Shown here: piece by piece, positions 27,105 to 35,469 of the stretch
How positions within the stretch are numbered: position 1 is the first letter of the stretch
Layout of the letters: each line of letters opens with the position of its first letter
Assembly: GCF_001570525.1 (NCBI RefSeq)
Contig: NZ_BBXC01000007.1
Location: forward strand, 1,124,679-1,188,678
DNA: 64,000 bases
Origin: Herbidospora sakaeratensis
Lineage (GTDB): Bacteria; Actinomycetota; Actinomycetes; Streptosporangiales; Streptosporangiaceae
Direction: 5' to 3'
Translations under genes and position numbers: made by a program
The notes under the pieces: model-generated
What the model saw: only the letters and a program-made list of their open reading frames with translations
The model's database searches: none
Told to the model about the DNA's origin: nothing

Positions 27105-27238
27105 CGCCAGGTCACTCGACAAGGACATAGCCCGTTCGGACGATTTCGCCCACACCCTGGTAGGGGGGTGTGGTCATGCGTGTGACCTACGACACAAGGG
27201 TGCCCGATGCACGATAACACCCCAAGCGCGACACGCCG

Positions 27239-27808
27239 TCACTTCGGCAAAGCGAGGCCGGCCAGCACCGCCGTGAGGCCCCGTTCGAAGTCGGCGTCGC
27301 CGGAGGCCACCCGCGCCTTCTCGACCTCGGCGTCGGGGTCGGCCCAGCCGGAGGCCTGCATCTCGACCGCGACCGCGCCGTAGACGTAGGCGCGCAGCGT
27401 CTGCACCGCCTCCTGGGGCTGGTCGAGGCCGGCGTCGCGGAGCTGCTCCACCTGGCTCGCCACCGACATCAGCGCGGTGCCCTTGGGCGGTTTGGTCAGC
27501 GCCAGCGACAACACGCCGGGATGCTCCATCAGGGCGGCGCGGGCGGCCCGCGCCCAGTCGCGGGCGATCTCCTGCCAGGGGGCCTCGCGCGGTTCGACCT
27601 GGACGGCCGTCACGTGCTCCGCCAGCGCGTCCATGAGCGCCTCCTTGCCCCGGGGGAGGTGGTGGTAGATGGCCATCGCCTCGACCTGGAGGGCGTCGCC
27701 CAGCCGCCGCATGGTCAACCGGCGCAGCCCCTGCCCGTCGGCGATGTGCAGGGCGGCGTCGATGATGCGCTCGCGCGAGAGCGGGGTCGGAGGTCGCTTG
27801 GCAGGCAT
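27239..27808 (-). CDS. TetR-family transcriptional regulator
   Basis: A 189-residue repressor-type protein. The N-terminal helix-turn-helix is SRERIIDAALHIADGQGLRRLTMRRLG followed by VEAMAIYHHLPRGKEAL. The C-terminal ligand-binding domain resembles the tetracycline-repressor C-terminal family. The YHHL variant of the recognition helix is typical of this TetR_C subgroup. ATG 27808 chosen, as an upstream ATG at 27871 adds a non-conserved basic segment. It diverges from a small helical protein gene at 27892. Confidence 0.85.
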   Translation of the reverse strand: MPAKRPPTPLSRERIIDAALHIADGQGLRRLTMRRLGDALQVEAMAIYHHLPRGKEALMDALAEHVTAVQVEPREAPWQEIARDWARAARAALMEHPGVLSLALTKPPKGTALMSVASQVEQLRDAGLDQPQEAVQTLRAYVYGAVAVEMQASGWADPDAEVEKARVASGDADFERGLTAVLAGLALPK

Positions 27809-27891
27809 GCGATCATCCTGCCATCCCGGCCGGACAGGGGAGGGTCTACGCTGTCGACCAGTGCGTTTCAATCAGGACTGAGAGGTTGACG

Positions 27892-28293
27892 ATGGCGTTT
27901 TTCCGTCCGCGGGTGAGCCGGGAGGCGGAGGTCAGGTTCCACGCCGACCAGGAGATCTCCAAGAGCTACGGTGACCTGCTCGACAAGGCCCGCCAGGCCG
28001 AGGCCCACCTCAACGCCCGCCGGGCCGCCCACGCGCCGGGCGCCGAGCTGCGCGAGGCCGGCATCGCCTACGACCAGGCGCTCACCGCCGCCCTCCGGGC
28101 CGCCGAGGCGGCGCAGCGGGCGACCTTCGGCGTCAAGGCCTACGACGACCGCATCCGCCGTCGCAAGGGCCGGGCGACCCCCGAGGGCGCCAAGTGGACC
28201 ACCGAGGTGAGCAAGCTGCGCACCCTCCGCGAGGAGAACCGGCTGACCGGCATCGTGCGCCTGCCGCGCCCGGCGACGGCTTCGGCCCGCTGA
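27892..28293 (+). CDS. Helical hypothetical protein
   Basis: A 133-residue, highly charged soluble protein with long predicted helices (EVRFHADQEISKSYGDLLDK, ARQAEAHLNARRAAHA, then TAALRAAEAAQRATFGVKAYDDR) and no signal peptide or catalytic motif. The ATG at 27892 has AGAGG six bases upstream; the in-frame TTG two codons earlier (27886) overlaps the spacer and was rejected. No family recognised. It is divergent from the TetR gene, whose regulation it might share. Confidence 0.65.
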   Translation: MAFFRPRVSREAEVRFHADQEISKSYGDLLDKARQAEAHLNARRAAHAPGAELREAGIAYDQALTAALRAAEAAQRATFGVKAYDDRIRRRKGRATPEGAKWTTEVSKLRTLREENRLTGIVRLPRPATASAR

Positions 28294-28381
28294 CAAATAC
28301 CCTTCGGGCATGTCCGGGGCGTCAACGGACCGGCACGCTGCGCCGTCTAAGGATTACCTTGGGGTCAGGGAGGCCGGAGAG

Positions 28382-29158
28382 ATGCCCGGACGGGTGAGAT
28401 ACGCGGCGGGCCGGCCGTGCTGGGTCGAGGTCGGCACCGCCGATCTCGCGCTCAGCGAGCGGTTCTACCACGGCGTGTTCGGCTGGGACTTCGAGCCGCG
28501 CGGGCGCAGCCACTCCACGGCGCTGCTGCGCGGCGAGCCGGTCGCCGGGCTGGGCCCCGCCCGTCCCGGCGGGCCGGCGTGGCTGGTGCACATCGCGGCC
28601 GACGACATCGACGACTCGACCCGCCGCGCCGACGACGCCGGGGCCCGGGTGCTCGACGGGCCCGAGCAGGTCTTCGACGAGGGCCGCGAACAGGGCTGGC
28701 GGACCGTCCTGGCCGACCCCTCCGGGGCCGAGTTCGCGTTGTGGGAACCGGTCGCGCTCGAGGGCGCGGGCGTGCGCGGGGCGCCGGGGGCCTTCTGCTG
28801 GACGGAACTGGCCGCCCGCGACGCCGACGAGGCCGCCGCCTTCTACAACCGGCTGTTCGGCTGGCAGGCGCGGCGGGCGCCGTTCCTGAGCGGCGACGGC
28901 AGCTACACCGAGTTCGACCTCAGGCGGTCGAAGACGACGGTGGCCGGCATGGTCGAGATGACCGACGCGTGGCCGCCGGAGATCCCGCCCCACTGGATGG
29001 TCTACTTCGCGGTCGCCGACTGCCGCGAGTCGTGCCGGATCGTGGCCGGCCTGGGCGGAGCCGTCCAGGTGCCGCCGTTCGACCTGCCCTCGGGGTGGGC
29101 GGCCGTGGTGACCGATCCGGCGGGGGCGGTCCTGTCGCTGATCGAGCTGAACGCGTAG
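28382..29158 (+). CDS. Two-domain VOC (glyoxalase/bleomycin-resistance) family protein
   Basis: A 258-residue protein with two tandem vicinal-oxygen-chelate domains: CWVEVGTADLALSERFYHGVFGW at residue ~14 and CWTELAARDADEAAAFYNRLFGW at ~140, each followed by beta-alpha-beta-beta units and DPSG/DPAG-F/V-LWE/IEL ends. Homologues include hydroxylases and antibiotic-binding proteins such as those annotated CFP30B; the substrate is unknown. ATG 28382 with GGGAGG eight bases upstream. A strong hairpin follows the stop. Confidence 0.85.
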   Translation: MPGRVRYAAGRPCWVEVGTADLALSERFYHGVFGWDFEPRGRSHSTALLRGEPVAGLGPARPGGPAWLVHIAADDIDDSTRRADDAGARVLDGPEQVFDEGREQGWRTVLADPSGAEFALWEPVALEGAGVRGAPGAFCWTELAARDADEAAAFYNRLFGWQARRAPFLSGDGSYTEFDLRRSKTTVAGMVEMTDAWPPEIPPHWMVYFAVADCRESCRIVAGLGGAVQVPPFDLPSGWAAVVTDPAGAVLSLIELNA

Positions 29159-29160
29159 TT

Positions 29161-29198
29161 GGCCGGCCCGGTCGAGCGGAGTGGTGGCCGGGCCGGCC
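29161..29198. terminator. Bidirectional terminator hairpin, 11-bp perfect stem
   Basis: GGCCGGCCCGG (29161-29171) and CCGGGCCGGCC (29188-29198) with a 16-base loop. It sits three bases after the VOC gene stop and 46 bases beyond the end of the convergent sigma factor gene. Confidence 0.7.
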
Positions 29199-29243
29199 GA
29201 GGGACGGTGCGGGTCGGGAGCGTGACCCCGTACCGGGAGGTTC

Positions 29244-30482
29244 CTAGCTCGCCCAGTCGAGGAGCGGGCGGGCGTTGCTGGGGTGGCGGAGCTTGGAGAG
29301 GGACTCCTTCTCCAGCTGGCGGATGCGCTCGCGGGTCAGGCCGAGGTGCTTGCCGATCTCGTCGAGCGTGTGGGGCTTGCCGTCGGCCAGGCCGAAGCGC
29401 AGCGCCATGATCTTGGCCTCGCGCGGCGACAGGTTGTTGAGCACGCCCTTGAGCTGTTCGGCCAGCAGCTGCCGGTCGACCACCTCGGAGGCCTCCAGGG
29501 AGTCGACGTCCTCGATGAGGTCGCCGATCCGGGTCTCGCCGTCCTCGCCGATGGTGCTGTCGAGGCTGATCGGCTGGCGGCTGGTGCGCAGCAGCTCCTC
29601 GATCTGGTCGGGGGTCTTGTCGAGCTCCACCGCCAGCTCCTCCGGCGTGGGCTCGCGGCCGAGGCGCTGGTGCATGTCACGCTCCACGCGGGAGAGCTTC
29701 GAGAGCATCTCCAGGACGTGGACGGGGAGCCGGATGGTGCGGGCGGAGTCGGCGAAGCCGCGCTGGATGGCCTGCCGGATCCACCACATGGCGTAGGTCG
29801 AGAACTTGAAGCCCTTGGTGTAGTCGAACTTCTCCACGGCCCTTATGAGGCCGAGGTTGCCCTCCTGCACCACGTCGAGCAGGGCCATGCCCCGGTCGGT
29901 GTACTTCTTGGCCACCGACACCACCAGGCGGAGGTTGGCCTCCAGCATGTGGTCCTTGGCGCGGCGGCCGTCCTCGATGACCCACTCCAGGTCTTCGCGC
30001 TCGACGGCCGACAGCCGTTTGCCGGTCTCCTCGGCCAGGTCGAGCTTGTACTCGGCGTACAGGCCCGCTTCGATGCGGCGGGCCAGCTCCACCTCCTGGG
30101 CGGCGGTGAGCAGGGTGCGGCGGCCGATCGACTTCAGGTAGGTGTGGACGGAGTCGCCCATCGCCGAGGACGTGTCGTCGAGGTCGACCACCCCGGCGGC
30201 CTCCGACTCCACCTCGGCTTCGGCGAGGTCGGGGTCGTCCTTGACAGGGGTCGTAACCTTCGTAGTGTCGTCGGAGCCCTCTCCGAGGCTCACTCCGGCC
30301 TCGGTGAGGCCGCGCAGGATGCCACGGGCCTTGGTCGCGCTCACGCCGGCGTCGGAGAACGCCTCGCGGAGCTCGGTCAGCGAAAGGTGGCCCTGCTTGC
30401 GGCCCCGCTCCAGGAGCTGGTCGAGAGTCGTCGGAACAGCCTCACGCGCGGGCGAGGCAGACGCCACGGCGGTTCGGGGCAT
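29244..30482 (-). CDS. Principal-type (group 1/2) RNA polymerase sigma-70 factor
   Basis: A 412-residue sigma factor with regions 1.1 (TLDQLLERGRKQGHLSLTELREAF), 1.2 (DSVHTYLKSIGRRTLLTAAQEVELARRIEAG), 2 (EANLRLVVSVAKKYTDRGMALLDVVQEGNLGL, FSTYAMWWIRQAIQR), 3, and 4.2 (TLDEIGKHLGLTRERIRQLEKESLSKLRHPS). Region 2.4/4.2 contacts are housekeeping-type. It lacks the long Lys/Ala-rich N-terminus of HrdB proteins, and its C-terminus RPLLDWAS differs from HrdB, so it may be a second RpoD-like factor rather than the main one. ATG 30482 has a strong GGAGGT six bases upstream. The upstream ECF-type promoter suggests stress induction. Confidence 0.88.
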   Translation of the reverse strand: MPRTAVASASPAREAVPTTLDQLLERGRKQGHLSLTELREAFSDAGVSATKARGILRGLTEAGVSLGEGSDDTTKVTTPVKDDPDLAEAEVESEAAGVVDLDDTSSAMGDSVHTYLKSIGRRTLLTAAQEVELARRIEAGLYAEYKLDLAEETGKRLSAVEREDLEWVIEDGRRAKDHMLEANLRLVVSVAKKYTDRGMALLDVVQEGNLGLIRAVEKFDYTKGFKFSTYAMWWIRQAIQRGFADSARTIRLPVHVLEMLSKLSRVERDMHQRLGREPTPEELAVELDKTPDQIEELLRTSRQPISLDSTIGEDGETRIGDLIEDVDSLEASEVVDRQLLAEQLKGVLNNLSPREAKIMALRFGLADGKPHTLDEIGKHLGLTRERIRQLEKESLSKLRHPSNARPLLDWAS

Positions 30483-30578
30483 GAGGACACCTCCTCCTTC
30501 GCGGAGATCAAAGATTCGTCGTCAATGGGTTCTGGCAAAGCCCGGGCGCCCACGCGCCAACGCGGCTGCTTTAGTAAG

Positions 30579-30603
30579 AACGCCAACGCCGGATATTTGT
30601 TCC
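30579..30603 (-). promoter_or_regulatory. ECF-type promoter GGAAC-N16-CGTT for the sigma gene
   Basis: On the minus strand GGAAC (30603-30599) is followed after 16 bases by CGTT (30582-30579), resembling SigE/SigH/SigR-class promoters. It lies ~97 bases upstream of the sigma-70 ATG. No good TTGACA/TATAAT pair was seen in this leader. Confidence 0.4.
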
Positions 30604-30639
30604 CGTGTTACCTAAACCGCACGGAAATAGGCGGTCTGG

Positions 30640-30936
30640 TCAGTTGAGGGTCACTTCGACGCGGGGGATCGGCATGGGCTCGGCCTGCTCCAGGTTCTCG
30701 GGGGTCCAGTAGCCGCCGACCTCCTCGGGGTCGGTCTCGAGTTCCCTGACCACGACGTTGGACGGCACGGGCTCCGGGGTGGGCGTGGAGACTTCCGTGC
30801 CCCCGACGGTCTTGAGCAAACGCTGCTGCTCGAATTCGAGGCGTCCGGTGGACGCGGTGGCCGCCACGGCCACGCCGCCGACGACGATGACACCGACGAT
30901 CCCTGCGGAGACCAGCATCCTCGGGGTCGGGATCAT
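30640..30936 (-). CDS. Small membrane-anchored or secreted protein with YWTPE motif
   Basis: A 98-residue protein: N-terminal MIPTPRM, one hydrophobic helix (LVSAGIVGVIVVGGVAVAATAS, residues ~8-29), then a hydrophilic Pro/Glu-rich tail containing GGYWTPENLEQAEPMPIP. The YWTPE-x2-x2-AxP pattern also occurs in the N-terminal propeptide region of many actinobacterial trypsin-like proteases, but no protease domain follows. It may be an extracytoplasmic peptide or a protease-gene fragment that became a separate gene. AAAGGAAG precedes the ATG at 30936. It is upstream of the sigma gene on the same strand. Confidence 0.65.
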   Translation of the reverse strand: MIPTPRMLVSAGIVGVIVVGGVAVAATASTGRLEFEQQRLLKTVGGTEVSTPTPEPVPSNVVVRELETDPEEVGGYWTPENLEQAEPMPIPRVEVTLN

Positions 30937-30968
30937 GGGTCTGCTTCCTTTCGTCGGGCTACCTGAAC

Positions 30969-30990
30969 GTATGACGGATGATTGTCATAC
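30969..30990 (-). terminator. Inverted repeat at the 3' end of menE
   Basis: Arms GTATGAC (30969-30975) and GTCATAC (30984-30990), eight-base loop, overlapping the menE stop codon. It could be a weak terminator or an operator for the small gene starting at 30936. Confidence 0.35.
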
Positions 30991-32088
30991 TTGGTTCCGT
31001 ATGGTAACCATATCGGGTTTGCCGTTGGGGAGCAGGGGAAGCGCTGTGACCTGCACCAACGCCTTCGGCGCGGCATAGGCGGGCAGTTCCGATTTGGCAT
31101 GGCGGCGCAGTTCCTCCAGCGTCGCCTCGCCCGCCACCACGGCCACCACGATCTGCCCCCACTCGGGGTCGGGCCGCCCGACGACGGCGACCTCCCGGAC
31201 CTTGGGGTGGGTGGCCAGCACGCTCTGCACGACCCCGGCGACGACCTTCTGGCCCCCGGTGTTGATCACGTCGTCGGCCCGGCCCAGGATCCGCAGCTCG
31301 CCGTCGTCGAGCTCGCCGAGGTCGCTGGTGGTGAACCAGGGGCCGGTCAGGCGAGGGCCGAGGCGGTGGCCGTTCATCAGCATCGGCCCGGCGATCATGA
31401 CCCGGCCCTCGGCGTCGAGTTTCAGTTCCACCTCGTTCAGGGGGCGGCCGTCGTACACGCAGCCGCCGCAGGTCTCGGTCATGCCGTAGGTGTGGAAGAC
31501 GCGCGGGTGGCGGGCCCTGAGGTCGGCGGTCGCCGGGGCGCCGCCCAGCAGGATCGTGGTGAACCCCGACACGTCGGGCAGGCGGCGCAGCTGGGTCGGC
31601 ACCAGCGAGACGTGGTCGGCCCCGGAGGCCGTCACCTTCTCGGGGTCGAAGCCCTCGTGCACGATGGGGTCGGTGCCGCACAGCAGCGCCCGAGTGATGA
31701 CCTGGAGCCCCGACACGTGGGAGGGCGGCAGGCAGCACAACCACCGGTCGCCGGGCTTGGCGCCGATCCGGTCGAGCGAGGCCCGCGCCGAGGCCAGCAG
31801 CGCCCGCGCCGAGAGCTCGACCCCCTTCGGGGCCCCGGTCGACCCCGATGTGGCGATGATCACGGCGGTGTCCTCTTCTGCCGGCACGCCCTCCGGGAGC
31901 ACGCTCGTGCCGTCGGGTGTGGTGACATGGGTCGGCCGCAGCGTGTCGAACAGGGCCCTGACCGCCCGGTCGGGCAACGATGGCGCGACCGGCAGGATCG
32001 CCGGGCCGCCGTCGAGCGCGGCGGCCACCGCCTCGGCGAGGGCGGGGCCTGGCGGCAGGACAAGGGCGTGCACCGGACGATCGACCAC
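30985..32088 (-). CDS. menE: o-Succinylbenzoate-CoA ligase
   Basis: A 367-residue AMP-forming acyl-CoA synthetase of menaquinone biosynthesis, smaller than Bacillus MenE (~486), as is usual in actinobacteria. It has the P-loop IIATSGSTGAPKG, TYGMTETCGG, the hinge GRADDVINTGGQKV and the C-terminal catalytic Lys in LLPNGKPD. The identity is supported by adjacent menC and menD. The start is uncertain: GTG 32088 is used here; GTG 32073 has AGGTGG at good spacing and is the alternative. Either way the divergent menC starts only 46-61 bases away, so the two share a very short control region. Confidence 0.9.
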   Translation of the reverse strand: MVDRPVHALVLPPGPALAEAVAAALDGGPAILPVAPSLPDRAVRALFDTLRPTHVTTPDGTSVLPEGVPAEEDTAVIIATSGSTGAPKGVELSARALLASARASLDRIGAKPGDRWLCCLPPSHVSGLQVITRALLCGTDPIVHEGFDPEKVTASGADHVSLVPTQLRRLPDVSGFTTILLGGAPATADLRARHPRVFHTYGMTETCGGCVYDGRPLNEVELKLDAEGRVMIAGPMLMNGHRLGPRLTGPWFTTSDLGELDDGELRILGRADDVINTGGQKVVAGVVQSVLATHPKVREVAVVGRPDPEWGQIVVAVVAGEATLEELRRHAKSELPAYAAPKALVQVTALPLLPNGKPDMVTIRNQV

Positions 32089-32133
32089 CTGGTCAGGGTA
32101 GCCGGGCCGGTGCCGGAGAGCGGGGAGGGCGGC

Positions 32134-33054
32134 GTGGAGCTGCGGGTGTTCCGGATTCCCATGGTGGTCCGGTTCCGGGGGCAGACCGCACGGGAGGGCA
32201 TCCTGATCAGGGGCCCCCACGGGTGGGGGGAGTTCTCCCCGTTCCCCGAATACGGCCCGGCCGAGAGCGCCCGGTGGCTGGCCTGCGCCCGGGAGGCCGC
32301 CTTCGAGGGCTGGCCCGAACCGGTGCGCGAGGTCGTCCCGGTGAACACGACCGTGCCCGCGGTCGGGCCGGAGCGGGCCGCCGCGATGGTGCGCGCCTCG
32401 GGCTGCGCGACGGCCAAGGTCAAGGTCGCCGAGACGGGCCAGGCCCTCGCCGACGACCTGGCCCGCGTCGAGGCGGTGCGCGACGCGCTGGGGCCGGGCG
32501 GCAGGGTCCGGGTCGACGCCAACGGCGGCTGGGACGCCGACCAGGCCGTCCGCGCGATCAAGGAGCTCGACCGGTTCACCCTGGAGTACGTCGAGCAGCC
32601 CTGCGCGACCCTCGACGAGCTGGCCCGGGTCCGGCGGCGGGTCGACGTGCCGATCGCCGCCGACGAGTCGATCCGCAAGGCCGAGGACCCGCTGAAGGTC
32701 AGGGCGGCCGAGGCGGCCGACGTCGCGGTCGTGAAGGTGCAGCCGCTCGGCGGGGTCGCCAACGCCCTGCGGGTGGTGGAGGCGTGCGGTCTGCCGGCCG
32801 TCGTGTCGTCGGCCGTGGAGACCTCGGTGGGCCTGGCGGCGGGGCTGGCGCTGGCCGCCGCGTTGCCGGAATTGCCGTACGCTTGCGGACTCGGGACCAT
32901 GTCGCTTCTGGCCGGGGATGTCGTGGCCGATCCGCTGGCAGAGGAGCAGGGAGTCCTGCGCGTGCGGCGTCCCGAGGTGGACGAAGACGCCCTGGCGCGT
33001 TTCGAGATCGAGTCGCCGGAGTGGATTCGGCGGATGGAGGGGGCCGCCAGGTGA
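32134..33054 (+). CDS. menC: o-Succinylbenzoate synthase
   Basis: A 306-residue enolase-superfamily dehydratase of menaquinone synthesis, the short actinobacterial type. Residues visible include TAKVKV (acid/base Lys), RVDANGGWD (Mg ligand), EYVEQPCAT, IAADES (Mg ligands) and VVKVQPLGG (second Lys). The start is GTG 32134, five bases after GGGGAGG. The last codons overlap the start of menD (GTGA at 33051), so menC and menD are translationally coupled. It is divergent from menE. Confidence 0.92.
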   Translation: MELRVFRIPMVVRFRGQTAREGILIRGPHGWGEFSPFPEYGPAESARWLACAREAAFEGWPEPVREVVPVNTTVPAVGPERAAAMVRASGCATAKVKVAETGQALADDLARVEAVRDALGPGGRVRVDANGGWDADQAVRAIKELDRFTLEYVEQPCATLDELARVRRRVDVPIAADESIRKAEDPLKVRAAEAADVAVVKVQPLGGVANALRVVEACGLPAVVSSAVETSVGLAAGLALAAALPELPYACGLGTMSLLAGDVVADPLAEEQGVLRVRRPEVDEDALARFEIESPEWIRRMEGAAR

Positions 33055-34691
33055 ATCCGGCTACCGCGCTGGCGACCGTACTCGTCGACGAACTGGCGCG
33101 GTGCGGGGTCACCGAGGCGGTGGTCGCCCCCGGGTCCCGGTCGGCGCCCCTGGCGCTGGCGCTCCACGACGACCCCCGGATCCGGCTCCACGTGCGCACC
33201 GACGAACGTTCGGCCGGGTTCCTCGCGCTGGGGCTGGCCCGGCGCCTGGAGAAGCCGGTCGCGGTCGTCACCACGTCCGGCACGGCCGCCGCCAACCTGC
33301 ACCCGGCGGTGATCGAGGCGAGCGAGGCGGGGGTGCCGCTGCTGCTGCTGACCGCCGACCGGCCGCCGGAGTTGCGCGGCACCGGCGCCAACCAGACGAT
33401 CGACCAGGTCAAGCTGTTCGGCTCGGCCGTGCGGTGGTTCGCCGAGATCGGGGTGCCCGAGGAGCGGCCGGGGCAGGTCGCCTACTGGCGGTCGCTGGCC
33501 TGCCGCGCCTACCAGCGGGCCGAGGGGCCGGGCGACCCCGGCCCGGTGCACCTCAACGTGGCGTTCCGCGAGCCGCTCGTCCCCGACGGGAACGACGACT
33601 GGCCCGAGACGCTCGACGCGAACGGGCCGTGGGTGCGGGCCAGGGTGGCCCCGCCGTCGTCGGCGCTGCACATCCCGGCGACCCGGCGCGGGGTCCTGGT
33701 GGTCGGCGACGGCGCGGTCAACGTGCGGCGCTACGTCGCGGCGGCCGGCATGGCGGGCTGGCCGGTGCTCTCGGAGCCCAACGGCGGCGGCCGCTACGGC
33801 GACACCGCGATCTCGACCTACCACTTCCTGCTCGGCACCCCCGGCTTCGCCGAGGCCCACCAGCCCGACGTGGTCGTCACGCTCGGGCGTCCCGGCCTGT
33901 CGCGGCCCCTGCTGGCCTGGCTGAAGCGGGCCCAGGAACACGTCGTGGTCGCCCGCGACCTGACCCGGTGGCCCGACCCGACGCGCTCGGCCACCCAGGT
34001 GGCCCAGGCGGTGGAGATCCCGGTGGCGGCCGGCGGCGACCAGTGGCTGAACGCCTGGCGGCGGGCCGAGATGGCGGCCCGCCACGCCATCGACGACGTG
34101 CTCGACGCGGGCGGGCTGAGCGAGCCCCGGCTGGCCCGCGACCTGGCCGCGATCATCCCCAACGGGTCGTTGTTGTTCTGCGGCTCCTCCATGCCGATCC
34201 GCGACCTCGACCAGGCCATGCGGCCCCGGCGCGGGGTGCGGCTGATGGCCAACCGGGGGGCGTCCGGGATCGACGGCCTGGTGTCGACGGCGGCCGGCGC
34301 GGCGCTGGCCCACCACGGCCGCGCCTACGCCCTGATGGGCGACCTGTCCTTCCTCCACGACCAGAACGGGCTGGTCATCGGGCCCCGGGAGCCCCGGCCC
34401 GACCTGTGCGTCGTGGTGGTCAACAACGACGGCGGCGGGATCTTCTCGCTGCTGCCGCAGTCGTCGCTCGGCGGGTCGTTCGAGCGCATCTTCGGCACGC
34501 CACACGGCGTCGACCTGGGCTACCTCGCGGCGGCCACCGGCACGCCCTACAGCGTCGTCAGCGACCCCGACGACCTGGCCAAGGCGATCCGCGGCGAGGG
34601 GCCCCGCCTGGTGGAGGCCCGCACCGACCGGACCGCCAACGCGGCGGTCCACGTGGCGATGCGCGACGCCGTGCGGGCGGCGATCGGCTAG
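33051..34691 (+). CDS. menD: SEPHCHC synthase, ThDP-dependent (MenD)
   Basis: A 546-residue ThDP enzyme that adds a succinic semialdehyde unit from 2-oxoglutarate to isochorismate. The N-terminal VVAPGSRSAPLALAL and TDERSAGFLALG are MenD signatures. The C-terminal ThDP motif reads MGDLSFLHDQNGL...VVNNDGGGIFSLLPQ, with the MenD-specific GDLSFLHD in place of the generic GDG. GSSMPIRDLD is also typical. GTG start overlaps the menC stop. DedA follows after 10 bases, possibly in the same transcript. Confidence 0.95.
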   Translation: MNPATALATVLVDELARCGVTEAVVAPGSRSAPLALALHDDPRIRLHVRTDERSAGFLALGLARRLEKPVAVVTTSGTAAANLHPAVIEASEAGVPLLLLTADRPPELRGTGANQTIDQVKLFGSAVRWFAEIGVPEERPGQVAYWRSLACRAYQRAEGPGDPGPVHLNVAFREPLVPDGNDDWPETLDANGPWVRARVAPPSSALHIPATRRGVLVVGDGAVNVRRYVAAAGMAGWPVLSEPNGGGRYGDTAISTYHFLLGTPGFAEAHQPDVVVTLGRPGLSRPLLAWLKRAQEHVVVARDLTRWPDPTRSATQVAQAVEIPVAAGGDQWLNAWRRAEMAARHAIDDVLDAGGLSEPRLARDLAAIIPNGSLLFCGSSMPIRDLDQAMRPRRGVRLMANRGASGIDGLVSTAAGAALAHHGRAYALMGDLSFLHDQNGLVIGPREPRPDLCVVVVNNDGGGIFSLLPQSSLGGSFERIFGTPHGVDLGYLAAATGTPYSVVSDPDDLAKAIRGEGPRLVEARTDRTANAAVHVAMRDAVRAAIG

Positions 34692-34701
34692 GGGGAGTCC
34701 G

Positions 34702-35298
34702 ATGCATCTCGAACAGTGGCTACAGACGATCCCGGACGTCTGGATCTACGTCGTCGTGGGTCTGGTGATCGGGATCGAGAGTCTCGGCATCCCGTTGCCG
34801 GGCGAGATCGTGCTGGTCAGCGCCTCTCTCATGGCGGCGAAGGGGATCGTCGACCCGCTGCTGGTCGGCGGGTGCGCGACCGCCGGGGCCATCGTCGGCG
34901 ACTCGGCCGGCTTCTACATCGGCCATCGCGGCGGCCAGGGGTTGTTCGACCGGCTCGGCCGGCGCTTCCCCCGGCACTTCGGGCCCGGCCATGTGGGCCG
35001 GGCCAAGGCGCTGTTCCGGCGCTGGGGCGTGTGGGCGGTGTTCTTCGGGCGGTTCGTCGCGCTGCTGCGCATCCTGGCGGGGCCGCTGGCCGGGGCGCTG
35101 CACCTGCCCTACTGGCGGTTCCTGGCCGCCAACGTGCTGGGCGCGATCGTGTGGGCCGGGGGGACGACCGCGGTCGTCTACTACCTGGGCGTCGCGGCCG
35201 AGCGGTGGCTGAAGGAGCTGTCCTGGGCGGCGCTGGTCCTGGTGGTCGTGTTCGGCCTGGTGACCATGGTGTGGGTGCGGCGGCGGACCCGCTCGTAA
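34702..35298 (+). CDS. DedA-family membrane protein
   Basis: A 198-residue integral membrane protein with the DedA/SNARE-associated signature: ESLGIPLPGEIVLV near residue 28, GDSAGFYIGHRGG near 68, and RWGVWAVFFGRFVALLRILAGPLAGALHLPYWRFLAANVLGAIVW split across residues ~110-150. The conserved FFGRFV-x-x-x-R Arg residues are present. DedA proteins are proton-motive-force-linked lipid scramblases that recycle polyprenyl phosphate or phospholipids. ATG 34702, 10 bases after menD with GGGGGAG between them. Confidence 0.9.
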   Translation: MHLEQWLQTIPDVWIYVVVGLVIGIESLGIPLPGEIVLVSASLMAAKGIVDPLLVGGCATAGAIVGDSAGFYIGHRGGQGLFDRLGRRFPRHFGPGHVGRAKALFRRWGVWAVFFGRFVALLRILAGPLAGALHLPYWRFLAANVLGAIVWAGGTTAVVYYLGVAAERWLKELSWAALVLVVVFGLVTMVWVRRRTRS

Positions 35299-35345
35299 CC
35301 GGTGGGACCGGATCGCGGATGAGTGTCGGCTGATTCCCTACTATA

Positions 35346-35374
35346 TTGACAGGTATTAGGGGTATTTCTACGAT
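35346..35374 (+). promoter_or_regulatory. Consensus sigma-70 promoter of the flavin reductase-cupin unit
   Basis: TTGACA (35346-35351), a 17-base spacer and TACGAT (35369-35374), the best consensus promoter in the window. The spacer carries a near-direct repeat GGTATTAGG/GGTATTTCT that may bind a regulator. Confidence 0.7.
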
Positions 35375-35469
35375 TGAGGGACCTGATCGAGAGGAACACC
35401 GTGACGGCCGTGTCGGATTTCCCGCGCCCCAGGATCGGCGATGTGCCGGAGCCATTCAGAGGTGGAACC

